From Calliopum simillimum (taxonomy: Eukaryota; Arthropoda; Insecta; Diptera; Lauxaniidae), in assembly GCA_951812925.1 (NCBI GenBank), contig OX638368.1, positions 161,868,492 to 161,932,491 of the forward strand: a DNA stretch of 64,000 bases. Direction: 5' to 3'. Under the pieces are notes generated by a model that saw only the letters and a list, made by a program, of their open reading frames with translations, was not told where the DNA came from and made no database searches. The position numbers and the translations under genes are program-made. Below, piece after piece: positions 36,689-47,817 of the stretch (its first letter is position 1; each line of letters opens with the position of its first letter).

Positions 36689-37760
36689 ATGAAGGAATGC
36701 CTGTACCTACAACAACTGAGCCAGATTCTGAAGCAGACGCCGCAACAACAAAACTCCCCAAATCCTAGTCAAAGTATCACTGTCAACATTGGGACAATGC
36801 CTTGCTGGTATTATGACAAAAAAGAGTTGAAAGACACACCATCTGTATTGGATGACATAACATTGGACACGGAACGTCGCTGTCGCAAAGAAGGCGCACG
36901 CTTCATCATGAGTTGTGGCACCGAAATAGACCTTGGACACAATATCATTGCTACCGGAGTGGTGTACTTTCATCGCTTTTATATGTTTCATTCGTTTAAG
37001 AGCTTTCCGCGTTATGTCACTGCATGCTGTGGCCTCTTCTTGGCGGGCAAAGTGGATCAAACGCCCAAGAAATGCAGGAATATTGGAGCGTATTCTGTTA
37101 CAAACCATAAAATTCGATCTCCAGGTGGAACATCCATACGCATTCTTGCTCAAATATGCGAAATGCTTCAAAGGCGATCAGCAGAAACTTCAAAAAATGG
37201 TGCAAATGGCATGGAATTTCGTAAATGATTCCTTAAGCACTGTCGTCTGTCTACAGTGGGAACCAGAGATGATTGCAGTTGCTCTGATACATCTTGCTAG
37301 TAAATTAAGTAAATTCACTGTCGCTGATTGGGTTGGTCGTCAGCCGGCGCATTTGCGTTATGCTTTAAGTTGCGAACTGGCGCTTAAATTTAACTGCACC
37401 AAAGCAGCCGAATGGGTACGTATACTTAAAATTTGTTTTACGAAATAATGCGCAGCTTACTTGAAAAATGTTTTTTTTCCTTGTGGAAGAACAAATGCAA
37501 TGATATTCAGATATGTATATGTTACTATTTGAAATCAAACTGCATCAAAAACATTTTTCAAGGGTTGTCACGTTATTTCTTAACAGTTTCCAATGATATT
37601 AATTTTTTTTCTTTGCAGATGCTTTCGTTAAAATTTTTCCAAAATCGAAAGAAGATCTTAGTGAGCATACCATCATAAAATCATTGGCATCAGCTCTTTA
37701 TCACTGCAGGGATTGAATGGTGGTCGTGCTGCACGTGATAAAAAAAGGTTTTTGATTGAA
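36689..37760 (+). pseudogene. CycK: Cyclin K fragment with frameshifting deletion; 3' part unlike cyclin K
   Basis: Cyclin K partners Cdk12/13 in phosphorylating the Pol II C-terminal domain. Frame 1 gives MPCWYYDKKELKDTP (from 36797) through [14 protein letters not shown] to [12 protein letters not shown] (about 37075). Frame 3 resumes at [18 protein letters not shown] (about 37082) and runs through [20 protein letters not shown] to [11 protein letters not shown] (about 37350). About 25-30 conserved residues between the two are missing and the frame shifts, removing part of the first cyclin fold. After HLR the expected sequence stops: the following text ([18 protein letters not shown], donor GTACGT at about 37417, acceptor ctttgcag near 37618) is not recognisable cyclin K. 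Likely a broken and possibly chimeric copy; an assembly or sequencing error is a less likely alternative. Confidence 0.85.
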
Positions 37761-37969
37761 ACCCGCAGCTGATTATGTTTCGAATTTTTTTTAAGTTTTA
37801 CTATTGATTTTTTGGTTGTAAGTTGTCACTTTAAATGCAAAAAGACGTTACAACAAAATAACTCAAATTCATTTCAGAGTGCACTTCTATAATTTTTCTT
37901 ATTTATATAACATGTTACGTCCTTTTGCATTTTCGTGACGATATGTTGATACATTTCTATTTAAAAGAC

Positions 37970-38180
37970 TTAGCATGGAAGACGAAACGAATCGAATGAC
38001 TGATTTTCAATTGCTTACAACTTCAAAGTTAAGACAAGAATTAAAATTTTTGCTTACAAACTTAATTCTTTGAGTTAAAATGGAAGCTTAAGTCAATCCA
38101 AGTTTTTAATGAAAATTTCAATAGGCTGATATTAACGATTGATTTTTAGTCACTCGATTCGTTTCGTCTTCCATGCTAAT
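37970..38180. mobile_element. Short MITE (TTAGCATGGAAGACGAAACG)
   Basis: Left TIR TTAGCATGGAAGACGAAACG continuing AATCGA. Right TIR is the exact inverse, TCGATTCGTTTCGTCTTCCATGCTAA in sense. About 211 bp; the arms keep pairing, with mismatches, for about 45 bp. Non-coding. Confidence 0.88.
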
Positions 38181-38337
38181 GTCATAATTAAAGGCAACTT
38201 CTTCAAGTTTTCCTTTCCATACATGATTCATTCATTCTTCCAAACAATTGTTTCATTAAAACCCAATTTTATTAAATTTCACGGTTCAAAAACTAAATAA
38301 GGATTGTCAGATATATCTGCAATTGTATTTATTTTCA

Positions 38338-38720
38338 ATAAGGACTGTTCCGTTATCCGTGTAGTTTCAATTATTTTCCATTTTTGAAGCTTTTGATGAA
38401 AATGGTAAGTAACGCGATAAAAAGTATCAGAATCTGTTTAGTGGAGAATTACAGGCTCTAAAGATAATATTGATTTACATTTACGAGAAAGTAGCCGTTT
38501 AGGAAATATTCGATAAAATCGAATTTTTCGACTTTTTGCGATTTTTTAAGAAAATTTCCAAACGATTACTTTTTTGTTAATCCGAACTTATATTATTTGT
38601 ACAACCTTGAACTCTCCACAATAGATATTCCAATTCTTTTTATCGTTCGACTCACTGTTTTAATCAAAAAGCATCCTAAATAATAAGTAATTGAAATCAC
38701 ACGGATTTCGGAATAAACCT
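38338..38720. mobile_element. Fold-back element (TTCCG...CCGTGTAGTTTCAATT)
   Basis: The left arm has gttatccgtgtagtttcaat and gcgataaaaagtat. The right arm has the inverse, attgaaatcacacggattt and tctttttatcgttcgactc. A half-copy starts at 62937. Arms about 130 bp with many mismatches; non-coding. Confidence 0.65.
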
Positions 38721-38869
38721 GAATTATCTTTAATGTAATCAGTTATTATAATTAAGCATATTAAAAATTCTTAAAAAATTAAGAAATAAATAATATTTTT
38801 AATAAATTACTAAAAAAATACAGAGCTATTTTTCGTTTTATTGATTTGAAGATTATTATTAGTTAGGCG

Positions 38870-39141
38870 TGAATTAGGGCCCAATTGGTTTTGCCTAAGC
38901 AGAACGTTAGGGTCAAGTGCGAAATCCCAACGATGGCCTAGTTTGGTAAGCCTCAAATTTTCCTAAATACGAACGCCTACCTAATTAGGCCGGCATTAGG
39001 CATTCCTTATTGGGAAAATATGGGGAACACCGTTACATCCGATATGAGGGCCTTGTTAGGCTCCCGCGTTTGGCCCTAACGTTCTGGTTAGGCAAAACTA
39101 ACAGGGCCCTAATTGTCGCCGTACAAAATTTTCTAGTCGGG
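38870..39141. mobile_element. TAGGC-rich inverted-repeat element, right end TAGTCGGG
   Basis: The left arm (ggcgtgaattagggcccaat, gcctaagcagaacgttaggg) is the inverse of the right arm (ccctaacgttctggttaggc, gggccctaattgtcgcc). The right end reads caaaattttctagtcggg, inverse of the CCCGACTAGAAATTT starts at 31867 and 32103. The left terminus is missing or diverged. Confidence 0.75.
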
Positions 39142-39257
39142 TTACTTTGGTAGAAATTGGCGAAAAAGAAAAAGGTGACCACATTACCCGAACTTACTCT
39201 ATTGATCAATATTGTTATTGTTTGTTTTAGTTTATTCGAAATTTTTAGGATTTGAAT

Positions 39258-39367
39258 TGTGATATCACACCTTTCAAGACCCCCAGCCCCCCTCTATCAC
39301 AGTCTGTTACAAAATATTGTACCCCCTCCCTCTTTTAAAAGTGTGATGTCATTTATGGACAGCCCCC
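39258..39367 (-). repeat. Single terminus of the GGGGCTGT...ATGACATCACAC element
   Basis: Read on the minus strand: GGGGGCTGTCCATAAATGAC followed by ATCACACTTTTAAAAGAGGG. This matches the ends of the element at 54691-55538 (AGGGGCTGTTCATAAATTAC, GTCACACTTT). Only one end is present. Confidence 0.7.
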
Positions 39368-40088
39368 AATGTTTTCATTTGGAAATCATAACGGTAAATG
39401 AAATTAAACTTAGAATTCAACAAGAAATTATTTCATAAAACAGGAACAAACGCAAAATCACAGACTTTAAATAATTAAATAAAAATGTAAATAACGGAAA
39501 ACGAGAACCCGACGAAAGTTCATCAGTTTACCACTTTCACTGCGATTGTTCTGCAAAACAAAAGCAACTGTAAATTAAATGCCCATAAAAGTTAACAAAT
39601 TTAAATTTTATCATTTCTTCATATGTCGACAATAGCATTAATTAATTTGTTAGTTATTCACTTTCTGCACAAGTTATAAACAGAAAAATTTTTATAGTAA
39701 CAAAAAAATTTGCATTTAAAAATTTTTTCCTCATTTGACTACACGGAAAGAAAAAATATATAAAAATTATCAGAAACGGGCTGTATAATGCGTGCAAACG
39801 ACAGATTTAGGTATTTTTGTAAGTCAGGTCAGGAAAAACTAGGCAGCAGCTTAACGATTTCTTTAATAAATGATATAACTTCTATAAGAAATCTCATACA
39901 AAATTTTGAAGAAAGCTGGATAAAATAACCGAATGCTTAATTTGTATGTGTCCAACAGGAAATATTCATAGCTGACTCTCCATAAAAAAGATCTGGGCAC
40001 TTTTTCTCATAAGTTATCGCAATTTGATAATACTTGCAGCCACATTTTGATAGGCAACCCGCCAAAAATATGTTCTCCCATTCATATA

Positions 40089-40914
40089 TTGGGTGTACAA
40101 CTTATAAACCGGAATTTTTTAGCGAAATTTCAAAGTATTGTCCATTGGAAGCTACAACATTTCCCCATCTTTCAGGCAATTTATGAATTCCATTCCAAAA
40201 AAGTTGCGCCGGCTTGGCGGCCAGAAATGAATCGAGCCAATTTTCGATATCTTGAACTTAAGTGAACCGTATTCCTGATAGGGCATTCTGCATTGATCGG
40301 AACAAATGGTAGTCTGATGGTGCAAGGTCTGGGCTATAAGGCGGGTGAGGCAAAATTTGTATAGATTTCCCATCCGTTGTTTTCCAGGTAATTTTTGACT
40401 GGGGCAGCAATATGTGGCCGAGCGTTATCGTGGTGGAAAATGTTTGACTCGTGTCTGGTCGCATACGTTGGCCGCTCTGCCTGGATTTTCTGCTTCAATT
40501 GGATCAATTGTTGACGATAGAGTTGAGCATCAATGGTTTGGCCACCTGGCAACAGCTCATAATGGATCACACCTAGCTGGTCCTGACCAGGACGTTCTTT
40601 GTCTTCGACATCAAAATCACCACTTTTAAACCGTCGAAACCACTCACGACAGCTTGATTCAGCTGGAGCATAGTCCCCATAAACTTCTACAAGCAAACTA
40701 TGACTTTCCGCAAATGCTGTCTTTTTCTCCAATTTTCGAAGTTATTCATCGTGAAAAATAATAATGATGCACACAAGATAAAATTGTTTTGTTAACTGAT
40801 TTTGACAGCTGTCAAATGTACCTTCAAAATGACATATATATAGTTCGAGCTTTCACGATATTTGTTAGTACGGACATCCACCGTCAAATTCCGGTTTTTA
40901 AGTTGTACATCCAA
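40089..40914 (-). mobile_element. Internally deleted mariner element, both TIRs and TA duplications
   Basis: TIRs of about 30 bp: TTGGGTGTACAACTTATAAA at 40089 and, inverted, AAGTTGTACATCCAA at 40900-40914; TA on both sides. The 826-bp length is well below the usual 1.3 kb. On the minus strand, the transposase N-terminus (ESSCREWFRRFKSGDFDVED) is joined to the C-terminal half with the second and third catalytic Asp (FHHDNARPH, YSPDLAPSDYHLF). The segment with the first catalytic Asp is deleted, there is a frameshift near 40350, and a TAA near 40261. It cannot make active enzyme. Confidence 0.92.
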
Positions 40915-41121
40915 TATGTAAAAACTAGATTTTTTTAATTAAAAACTCAATCGATTTGTTTATTTGTTTTTTTACTGCCGGATCTTGTACTATTAGGAAA
41001 AAATTTGATTTTTTTATAAAATTGATGGGCAGTTTTTAATTAAAATGTAAAATGAACGAAGATTAAAAACACTTATGCAATTTTTTATGTACAGGTACTC
41101 CAAGTCGTATTAATAAATGTA

Positions 41122-42024
41122 TAGAGTAGAACGGGGCAATGTCGTGCACTCAACTTTGACATGCTCGTAAAGCCGTACATCTCAAGCGAATGCGACGAGT
41201 AAGCATCCGATCAAAAGATAATTTCGTTGGTTACATCCATGTGTAACAACATTTGTGTAGCGAGAAATTGTGTTTGTGTAAGTGAAGAAAAAAAAAATGT
41301 GCACGACATTACCCCCCTCAAAATTTGTGGGGTAATGCCGTGCATTGTTTTCCGAGTATAGTAAAGGTACCAAAATGTGTGAGAAATGATAGGTAGTGGT
41401 TCTATTAGTGGAGATTTAGCATTATCATGGATTTATTCATTATTATACAAGTGTGAAGTACATAATATGTTGTGTAGAGTAGAACGGGGCAATGTCGTGC
41501 ACCCAACTTTGACATGCTCGTAAAGCTGTACATCTCAAGCGAATGAAACGAGTAAGCATCCGATCGAAAGATAATTTTATTGGTTACATCCATGTGTAAC
41601 AACATTTGTGTAGCGAGAAATTGTGTTTGTGTAAGTGAATGTGCACGACATTACCCCAATGGTCGTTTTAAAGGTCAACTTCGATAACTCGGTGAAGCCC
41701 AAAACTTTTTTCGAAAACCAAATACTTCTTTTCTTTGGCAGGATATTTCGTTTCAGAAAACACTTACCTGGTATATTTTCGCGGAAGGAAAATTATTTTT
41801 CTGACCCGATAAAAAAACACTTTTATCGTCCCGAAAGCGTGCGTTTTGAAAAAAAGGTTACTCTGTAGAGACGAACTGGTGAAAATTGCTAGTATTATAT
41901 GCATAAGCTCAGTAGGTCAGCAGGTCCCTAACTTACGAACAGTTGGTAAATCATTCAATTCTTTGGGCTAAAACAGCCAGTGCACGACATTACCCCCTGC
42001 ACGACATTACCCCGTTCTACTCTA
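41122..42024. mobile_element. TIR element TAGAGTAGAACGGGG with internal duplication
   Basis: Left end TAGAGTAGAACGGGGCAATG (continuing TCGTGCA) at 41122. A second copy of the same end with about 165 bp of near-identical sequence begins at 41475. Right end, inverted, is CATTACCCCGTTCTACTCTA, preceded by another copy of tgcacgacattacccc. A local hairpin (cacgacattacccccctc / ggggtaatgccgtg) sits at 41302-41345. No transposase frame. Confidence 0.85.
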
Positions 42025-44226
42025 CATAAAATAAATTCATATTGTGGAGTCAATTGCAAACTATCCAAACTCGGTTTTGCCAGTCTTCAGGAGGGCAAAG
42101 CAAGAAACCAAATTTTACTTGATTTTGAAATTCATGCTATCCAATCTCCAACTTGGGCAAAGTTTACACGGACACAAGATTCGCAAGGCAAGCTGAAATT
42201 CCCTCTCAATTTTTAAGAATATCTCCGATTTTTAAAGATTCAAAAATTGGCAAGCCTGATTGGTGCTGTCAAATGTTTTGAAAAAAATTGGCCCAAAGGG
42301 AGATTTGACCCTTAAGCCAATAACTTCAAAACTATGACAGCTCCAGTGCAACTACCCATATGCACCTTTACTGCTTCCACCCTTGTTATTCGCGGATTTT
42401 ATGATAATAAAAATAATGAATTAGAAACGATAGCCATGGAAACTCCCTTTACTTTAGCTGATCAAACATCTAAATTGCGCTGTTAGGGTGAGTTTTTGTC
42501 TACATATTTTTTTTTGTCCTATATCCTCACTCGTATTTCGGAACTGTTAAGCGTATCGTACCCAGCAAATGTCGACAATTCTTTTCATGTTAAAATTACA
42601 TTTTTCTATGAAAGGTTAAACGAACAAAAACCACAACTACAAATGAATACCTACCTACACACGCGTCAAGTTATGAGTCATCCCGCACTCAACGCACCCG
42701 CACGGTCACGCGTGCTCACAACCTTCTTTCCCATTCATTTAAATTTCAAACAAACGAAATGTCGTTTGTTGTCGTCTAAAATTGTCAACTTGCCGGCCGG
42801 CTGCCGGAAAAAAATTTAAACCACCTTTCAAAATTGTGAATGTTATTTTCAATTTCAATGGGGCAACCAAACATAATCGTCAATAGACCACAACGATGGT
42901 TATAGAGCGAGCAGACAGAGATTTATATTTAAACCTTCTAACTGAGTAACTTTCAGTTATGTGTTCGAAGTAACGCCAACGGAACACTAATGTTTACCAG
43001 CGTTTCTTAACGTAATAATCATTAAGTTAAAATGCACATTACAGCAAAATATCACAAATGAGTTAAACAATAAACTAAAATCATTGCTACTACCCAGTAG
43101 GCAAAGAGAAGATATTAGGTTTTTAAATGTGCGTTCCCAACTCATTTCAAGGTCACCAAATAATTTTTACAAAATCACTTGATTGAACAAGTCTGAAGAA
43201 GTATTATATTTATTTCAGTGAACATTAGAAATGTAGGTAAGTATTTTTGGAAAGAAGGACAAACATAAACATAGTCGAACCCAAAACATACATATGTAGG
43301 TTACATTCAACAAAGCAGATACCAAACTGCAACAACAGATAATTTCACTTTGGACACAAACACCAGCAAATAGTTTCTCAAATTTGGGCAACACTAAATC
43401 GCAAGAAACTTAAACATAACAAAAGGAACAAACCACAAGAAAAATAAAATCTACTTGGTTCCATCGCCCCATCTAAACATACATTTATATAAAAATTTTA
43501 TAAATTACCCAAAATGAAGCGATTTCTAAAAATTACGTTTTTTTGGATATTCCTTTAATAAATTCAAAAACTTTTTTTTCCCAAAAAAATTATTTTTCAA
43601 CAAAACTAACCAATTTCACACCATTTGCTCATAAAAAAAGTGCAATTGAAAATTTGAGAGTTCCTGAATCATACAGATTTCCTGTACATTTGTTTGGTAG
43701 TGTTCAGAAGGCAGAGCAAACTGTTAAATAAGCGCCTTAATTATGCTCACAGTTGGCAAGTATATCATTGCTTCTTAAAAGAGAGCTTTAGAGAGACCTT
43801 TCCTTTTTGCTTACTGGGTATATCTGAATATTAACCAGCACACAGGCGAAGGCTGGCTAAGTAAAACCAAACGCAGACAATATTTTATGTTTTTGTTTTG
43901 AGTCGTAGTTGTCTTCCTTTATTTGAAAACTTTATACGTGCGTTTCATGTTTTATTTGTTGTGTTGAGTGGCTGATTTGGTAGAAGTGCCATTGGTCAAC
44001 AGCTGCCGCCTGATGGCCGCTGTGACGATGCATGCATAGAATTTAATGGCGGCATGGAGAGATAACTCAGGAAATGACGCTGTTGACATCGTCATCATTG
44101 CTTTTAAATGTGATGCATTTGTCCAGTGTAGTTATCGAAATATTAGTTTTGAATTTACCCCCGTTCCATGAGGTTTTAAATTTAAATTCAAATCACGTAA
44201 CTATTAAAATTTTTTTATTTGTTTTA
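42025..44226. other. Intergenic DNA; nothing recognised
   Basis: AT-rich, short chance frames only. No repeats recognised. Confidence 0.5.
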
Positions 44227-44451
44227 TAGTACAGTCATTTAGTAGTTTTACCTGGAAAGTTTTGCGGGATTTTTGCAAATGAGTTATTTTATAGATTTCG
44301 ATGTGCTCTTTCAGAATTTCAACTTTGCTACCTCGAGTCGTTTTCGCTCGCACCACCATATTGGAAAAAAAGCGTCCAAAATCAGTTTTTTACAAATATC
44401 TCTTTAACGGTTACATTTAGAGAAAAATATTGTGGAGCAATATTGTAGCTT

Positions 44452-44640
44452 CCCAGTGTGCCAGACGGTTCAAATCTTCGCTTTTTTACCCGTAACGGAT
44501 CCGTTACTGATCCGTTTGCGGGAGGAATTCCAAAAAAAAAAGCGAATCGTTTTTTTTTTTGGAATTCCTCCCGCAAACGGATCAGTAACGGATCCGTTAC
44601 GGGTAAAAAAGCGAAGATTTGAACCGTCTGGCACACTGGG
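44452..44640. mobile_element. 189-bp near-perfect palindromic MITE nested in fold-back arm
   Basis: Ends CCCAGTGTGCCAGACGGTTC and its exact inverse ending CTGGCACACTGGG. About 90-bp arms are virtually identical around an A/T-flanked gcgaatcg centre. The arm itself holds a smaller palindrome, GTAACGGATCCGTTAC. The uninterrupted relative at 63650 reads gtagcttataaaa; here TT stands on both sides of the insert, so the target duplication appears to be TT. Confidence 0.9.
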
Positions 44641-45055
44641 TTATAAAATTCTATAGAAATGACCCTTGAATTGTTTTCGTACGACTTATAACTCAGGAGA
44701 TATCCTAATTCAAAATTTGAAAAAAATTAGTAAATTGTGCATGCCGCTTATGAGTAGGCACAGTGTTGTGTTGAACTTAAAATTACGATTACTCATGAAC
44801 GGTGAGTCCCACGTTTAAAGTAAAAATATCTTTTTATAGGGAATTACTTGCAATTTAAGTTATATTTTTTTTTTTTTTTTCGTATGACCTATAGTTTAGG
44901 AGATATTTTTTAACAAACCAGAAATTTAGAAAAAAAACTGTTTTTTCAAAAAATCTTCAAAACGGTTCGTTCTAGGAAAAAAAAATTTTTTGCATTTTGT
45001 ACAACGTTTAATAAGGGTCTCTCCGAACTATTTTTCGTCAGACTTACCGTTCATG

Positions 45056-45925
45056 AGATATTTATTTATTTTTTATTTATTTATTTATCATATACATGGT
45101 AGTACGTAAGACTTAAAGTCTTTTAAAGTACATTAACAATGCAATTTATATCAAAAATTAACATAACTATACTTAAAAGTGAAATTTAGAATAAATGGAT
45201 TGCAAACTAATTTTGACTATTTAGAAATAAATGAGTTTAAATACAAAATACATAAAGGAGATATGACAAAAAATTTATATTTAATACATTTTTTTAACTT
45301 AAGTTGGTACATTAAAAAATCTATGAACTGCCATTTTAAAATGTAATTTGCGTCTTTCGGTTTTAATTTCCCTAGGTAAAACATTCCATAATTTCACTGT
45401 ACTAACAAAAAAGAGCCTTGATGAAGACAAGTAGTTAAAACGTGGGGTTATAATATTAAGTGTACGATTTGATTGCGCAAAACAAATCTTCCGATATAAA
45501 TACTCTGGAGTGCGTGTATGCACGATTTTGTGCAAAAAAACGATATTACATATGTTGAAATAAGTTCGAATTTCACAATTAAGAATTTGTAAGGCGTATT
45601 CCGATATGTGGTCATATTTGCGTTTTTCAAAAATATATCTTGCACAATTATTAATTAGCATTTGCAGTTTTTTAATTGAAACCGCATCTAAATTGCTGTA
45701 AACTAGCACACTATAAGTCATTATTGGTATAACGAATGTTCGAACTAGTTGCATTTTAGTTTTTTGTGGTATAAACGAGATGTGCCAAAGTTTTCTAAGT
45801 ATGTAATACATTTTGCTAACAGAAGAGTTGATATGATCACTACAGCTTAAGTTAGTATTTATAGTAAAACCAAGATTTTTAACTGTTTTTACCATCTTTT
45901 CACCAGCCAAAGTCTTGTAAACCAT
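45056..45925 (-). pseudogene. 5'-truncated LINE: reverse-transcriptase C-terminal end
   Basis: On the minus strand, a 208-codon frame (45925-45299) is homologous along its length to the end of the frame at 33839-36307: VKNLGFTINTNLSCSDHINS versus AKNLGFLLNSSLSCEDHVNS, and IVHTRTPEYLYRKICF versus LVYTKTPHYLYDKLQF. It continues past that frame's stop (STVKLWNVLPREIK, HRFFNV), giving the fuller C-terminus. A 3' UTR and AATAAATAAATA-type tail follow to 45056. It sits near the centre of the fold-back at 44227-46629. Confidence 0.87.
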
Positions 45926-46629
45926 TCAAAATTGAATATTGTACTATGCTCCCTACTATGTTCTATTTTTGAGTGATTTTCAAGTCGCGATATCTCATGA
46001 AGGGTAAGTCTGACAAAAAATAGTTTGGAGAAACTCTTATAGAGAATTGAACGTTCTATAAAATGCATGAACAATTTTTTTTCTAGGTCGAACAGTTTTG
46101 GAGCTATTTTGAAAAAAAGGTTTTTTTCTAAATTTTAGGTTTGTTGAAAAAATATCTCCTAAACTATAGGCGATGTGAAAAAAAAATATGTAGCTTATAG
46201 TGGAAATAATTTCCTATATATAGATGTTTTTACTTTGAACGTGTAGCTCACCGTTCATGAGTTATCGTAATTTTAAGCTCAACGCATCACTATGCCTACT
46301 CATAGCGGCATGCGCAATTTACTAATTTTTTTTTAAATTTTGAATTAGGATATCTCCTGAGTTATAAGTCGTACGAAAACAATGAAAAGGTCATTTCTAT
46401 AGAAAATTGTATAAGCTACAATATTGCTCCACAATATCTTTCTCTAAATGTAACCGTTAAAGAGATTTGGACGCCATTTTTCCAATATGGCGGCGCGAGC
46501 GAACACGACTCGAGGTAGCAAAGTTGAAATTCTGAAAGAGCATATCGAAATCTATAAAATAACTCATTTGCAAAAATCCCGCAAAACTTTCCAGGCAACA
46601 TCATTTTATTCTCCCAAATGATTGTACTA

Positions 46630-47817
46630 TTAACCAAATTAGAAAAAGTCGACAAAAGCGTAAAACATAATTTTTTTAGCGCACCAAAATAAATAGATTC
46701 CATTTAAAAATTTGCTGGCTCTAATTTATTTGTTCAGAAGTCTCTTTAGAGTCTAATTTTACTGGACTAAGAATGTACAGACACATAGAATTGAAGTACA
46801 TTAAGTTAAAAAAATTTTATTGAAATAATTTGAGCTTTTCATTTATCAAATATTTCACATGATATTGCAACTTTATCAATGTTTTTTTCTAATTTTAGAT
46901 GTTATTTCTCTGTTTTAAGTGGTTTTTTATGTTAAACAATAAAACAAAAGACTTTTATCCATCAATCGATTTGCGCATCTCAAGAAGTATATTTACATTG
47001 AAAGTGTGAGTGCATAGTTAAATTAAACACTTTTTATGAAATTTGCTATTAACGTCGGTAATTTTTGACATTTGACATTAACAGTATAGATATGTACTCC
47101 GAACGTTTTATCTTCGAATGATAATTTGGTTTCTTACAGTGACTTGTAAGTTTCTGCTCAAAAATGTAATTAACTAGTAGCGATCCCTAGATGAGCAAAC
47201 AACTGAGTGATCTAGACAACACTAGGATATATAGCCGCCTTTCTTAATTTAAGAGTCGAAATGGGTGTGGGAGTTTTCCAATTTCGATAGTGAATCAAAT
47301 ATTTGACTTATTATACGTGTAAGTAATTATGAAAAAATTAAGTCAATGGAACTAAATTCAAAATGAAAAACGTGTTATAGCAATCACCGACAATGGCACG
47401 CAATCAAAGAATTTAAAATGTTATAATAATTTACTTCTTACATAACTGTTGTCAGAGCGTTAACTTATTTCATATTTATTTTCTTACTTTTTAATGTTAC
47501 CATTTCCAAGACTACAGCATCAATTACTTATTTACTTTTGGCTGTCTAGTTTTCATTTTTTCATTTCATATTTTAGAGTATTTATGTACGTAAGCAGGGT
47601 ACGTTTTCTTCATAATGAATTTATTAATACTAGTATCGCCGGTGGCCAAAATTTGGCCTTTTACTTTGAGATAGATACACTTCTTCCGAGTACCGTTTGA
47701 TAAAAAACAAAGCCAGAACATTGAGTATTCATTAGTCGTAGCAACATTTTTTTTATATGCAGCAGGCTCAGTATATCTTAAAACCGAATAACATAAAAAT
47801 TGGTTTAGTGCTTGTGC
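46630..47817. other. Intergenic DNA; nothing recognised
   Basis: AT-rich, no gene or repeat recognised. Confidence 0.5.

Larger units (their letters stand above)
44227..46629. mobile_element. Fold-back element (TIR TAGTACAGTCATTT) with two nested insertions
   Basis: The left arm starts TAGTACAGTCATTT and includes acctggaaagttttgcggga and tatctctttaacggttacat. The right arm is its inverse, ending AAATGATTGTACTA at about 46629. The arms, about 800 bp each, are interrupted by a 189-bp palindrome in the left arm and by a LINE fragment near the centre. A third copy of the left arm starts at 63427. No transposase of its own. Confidence 0.9.

Noticed and set aside
36689..37448. Functional Cyclin K gene
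   Set aside because: A frameshifting loss of part of the cyclin fold and an unrelated 3' end; kept as a broken copy.
42496..42819. 107-codon open frame
   Set aside because: No recognisable motif, no splice or promoter context; consistent with chance in this DNA.
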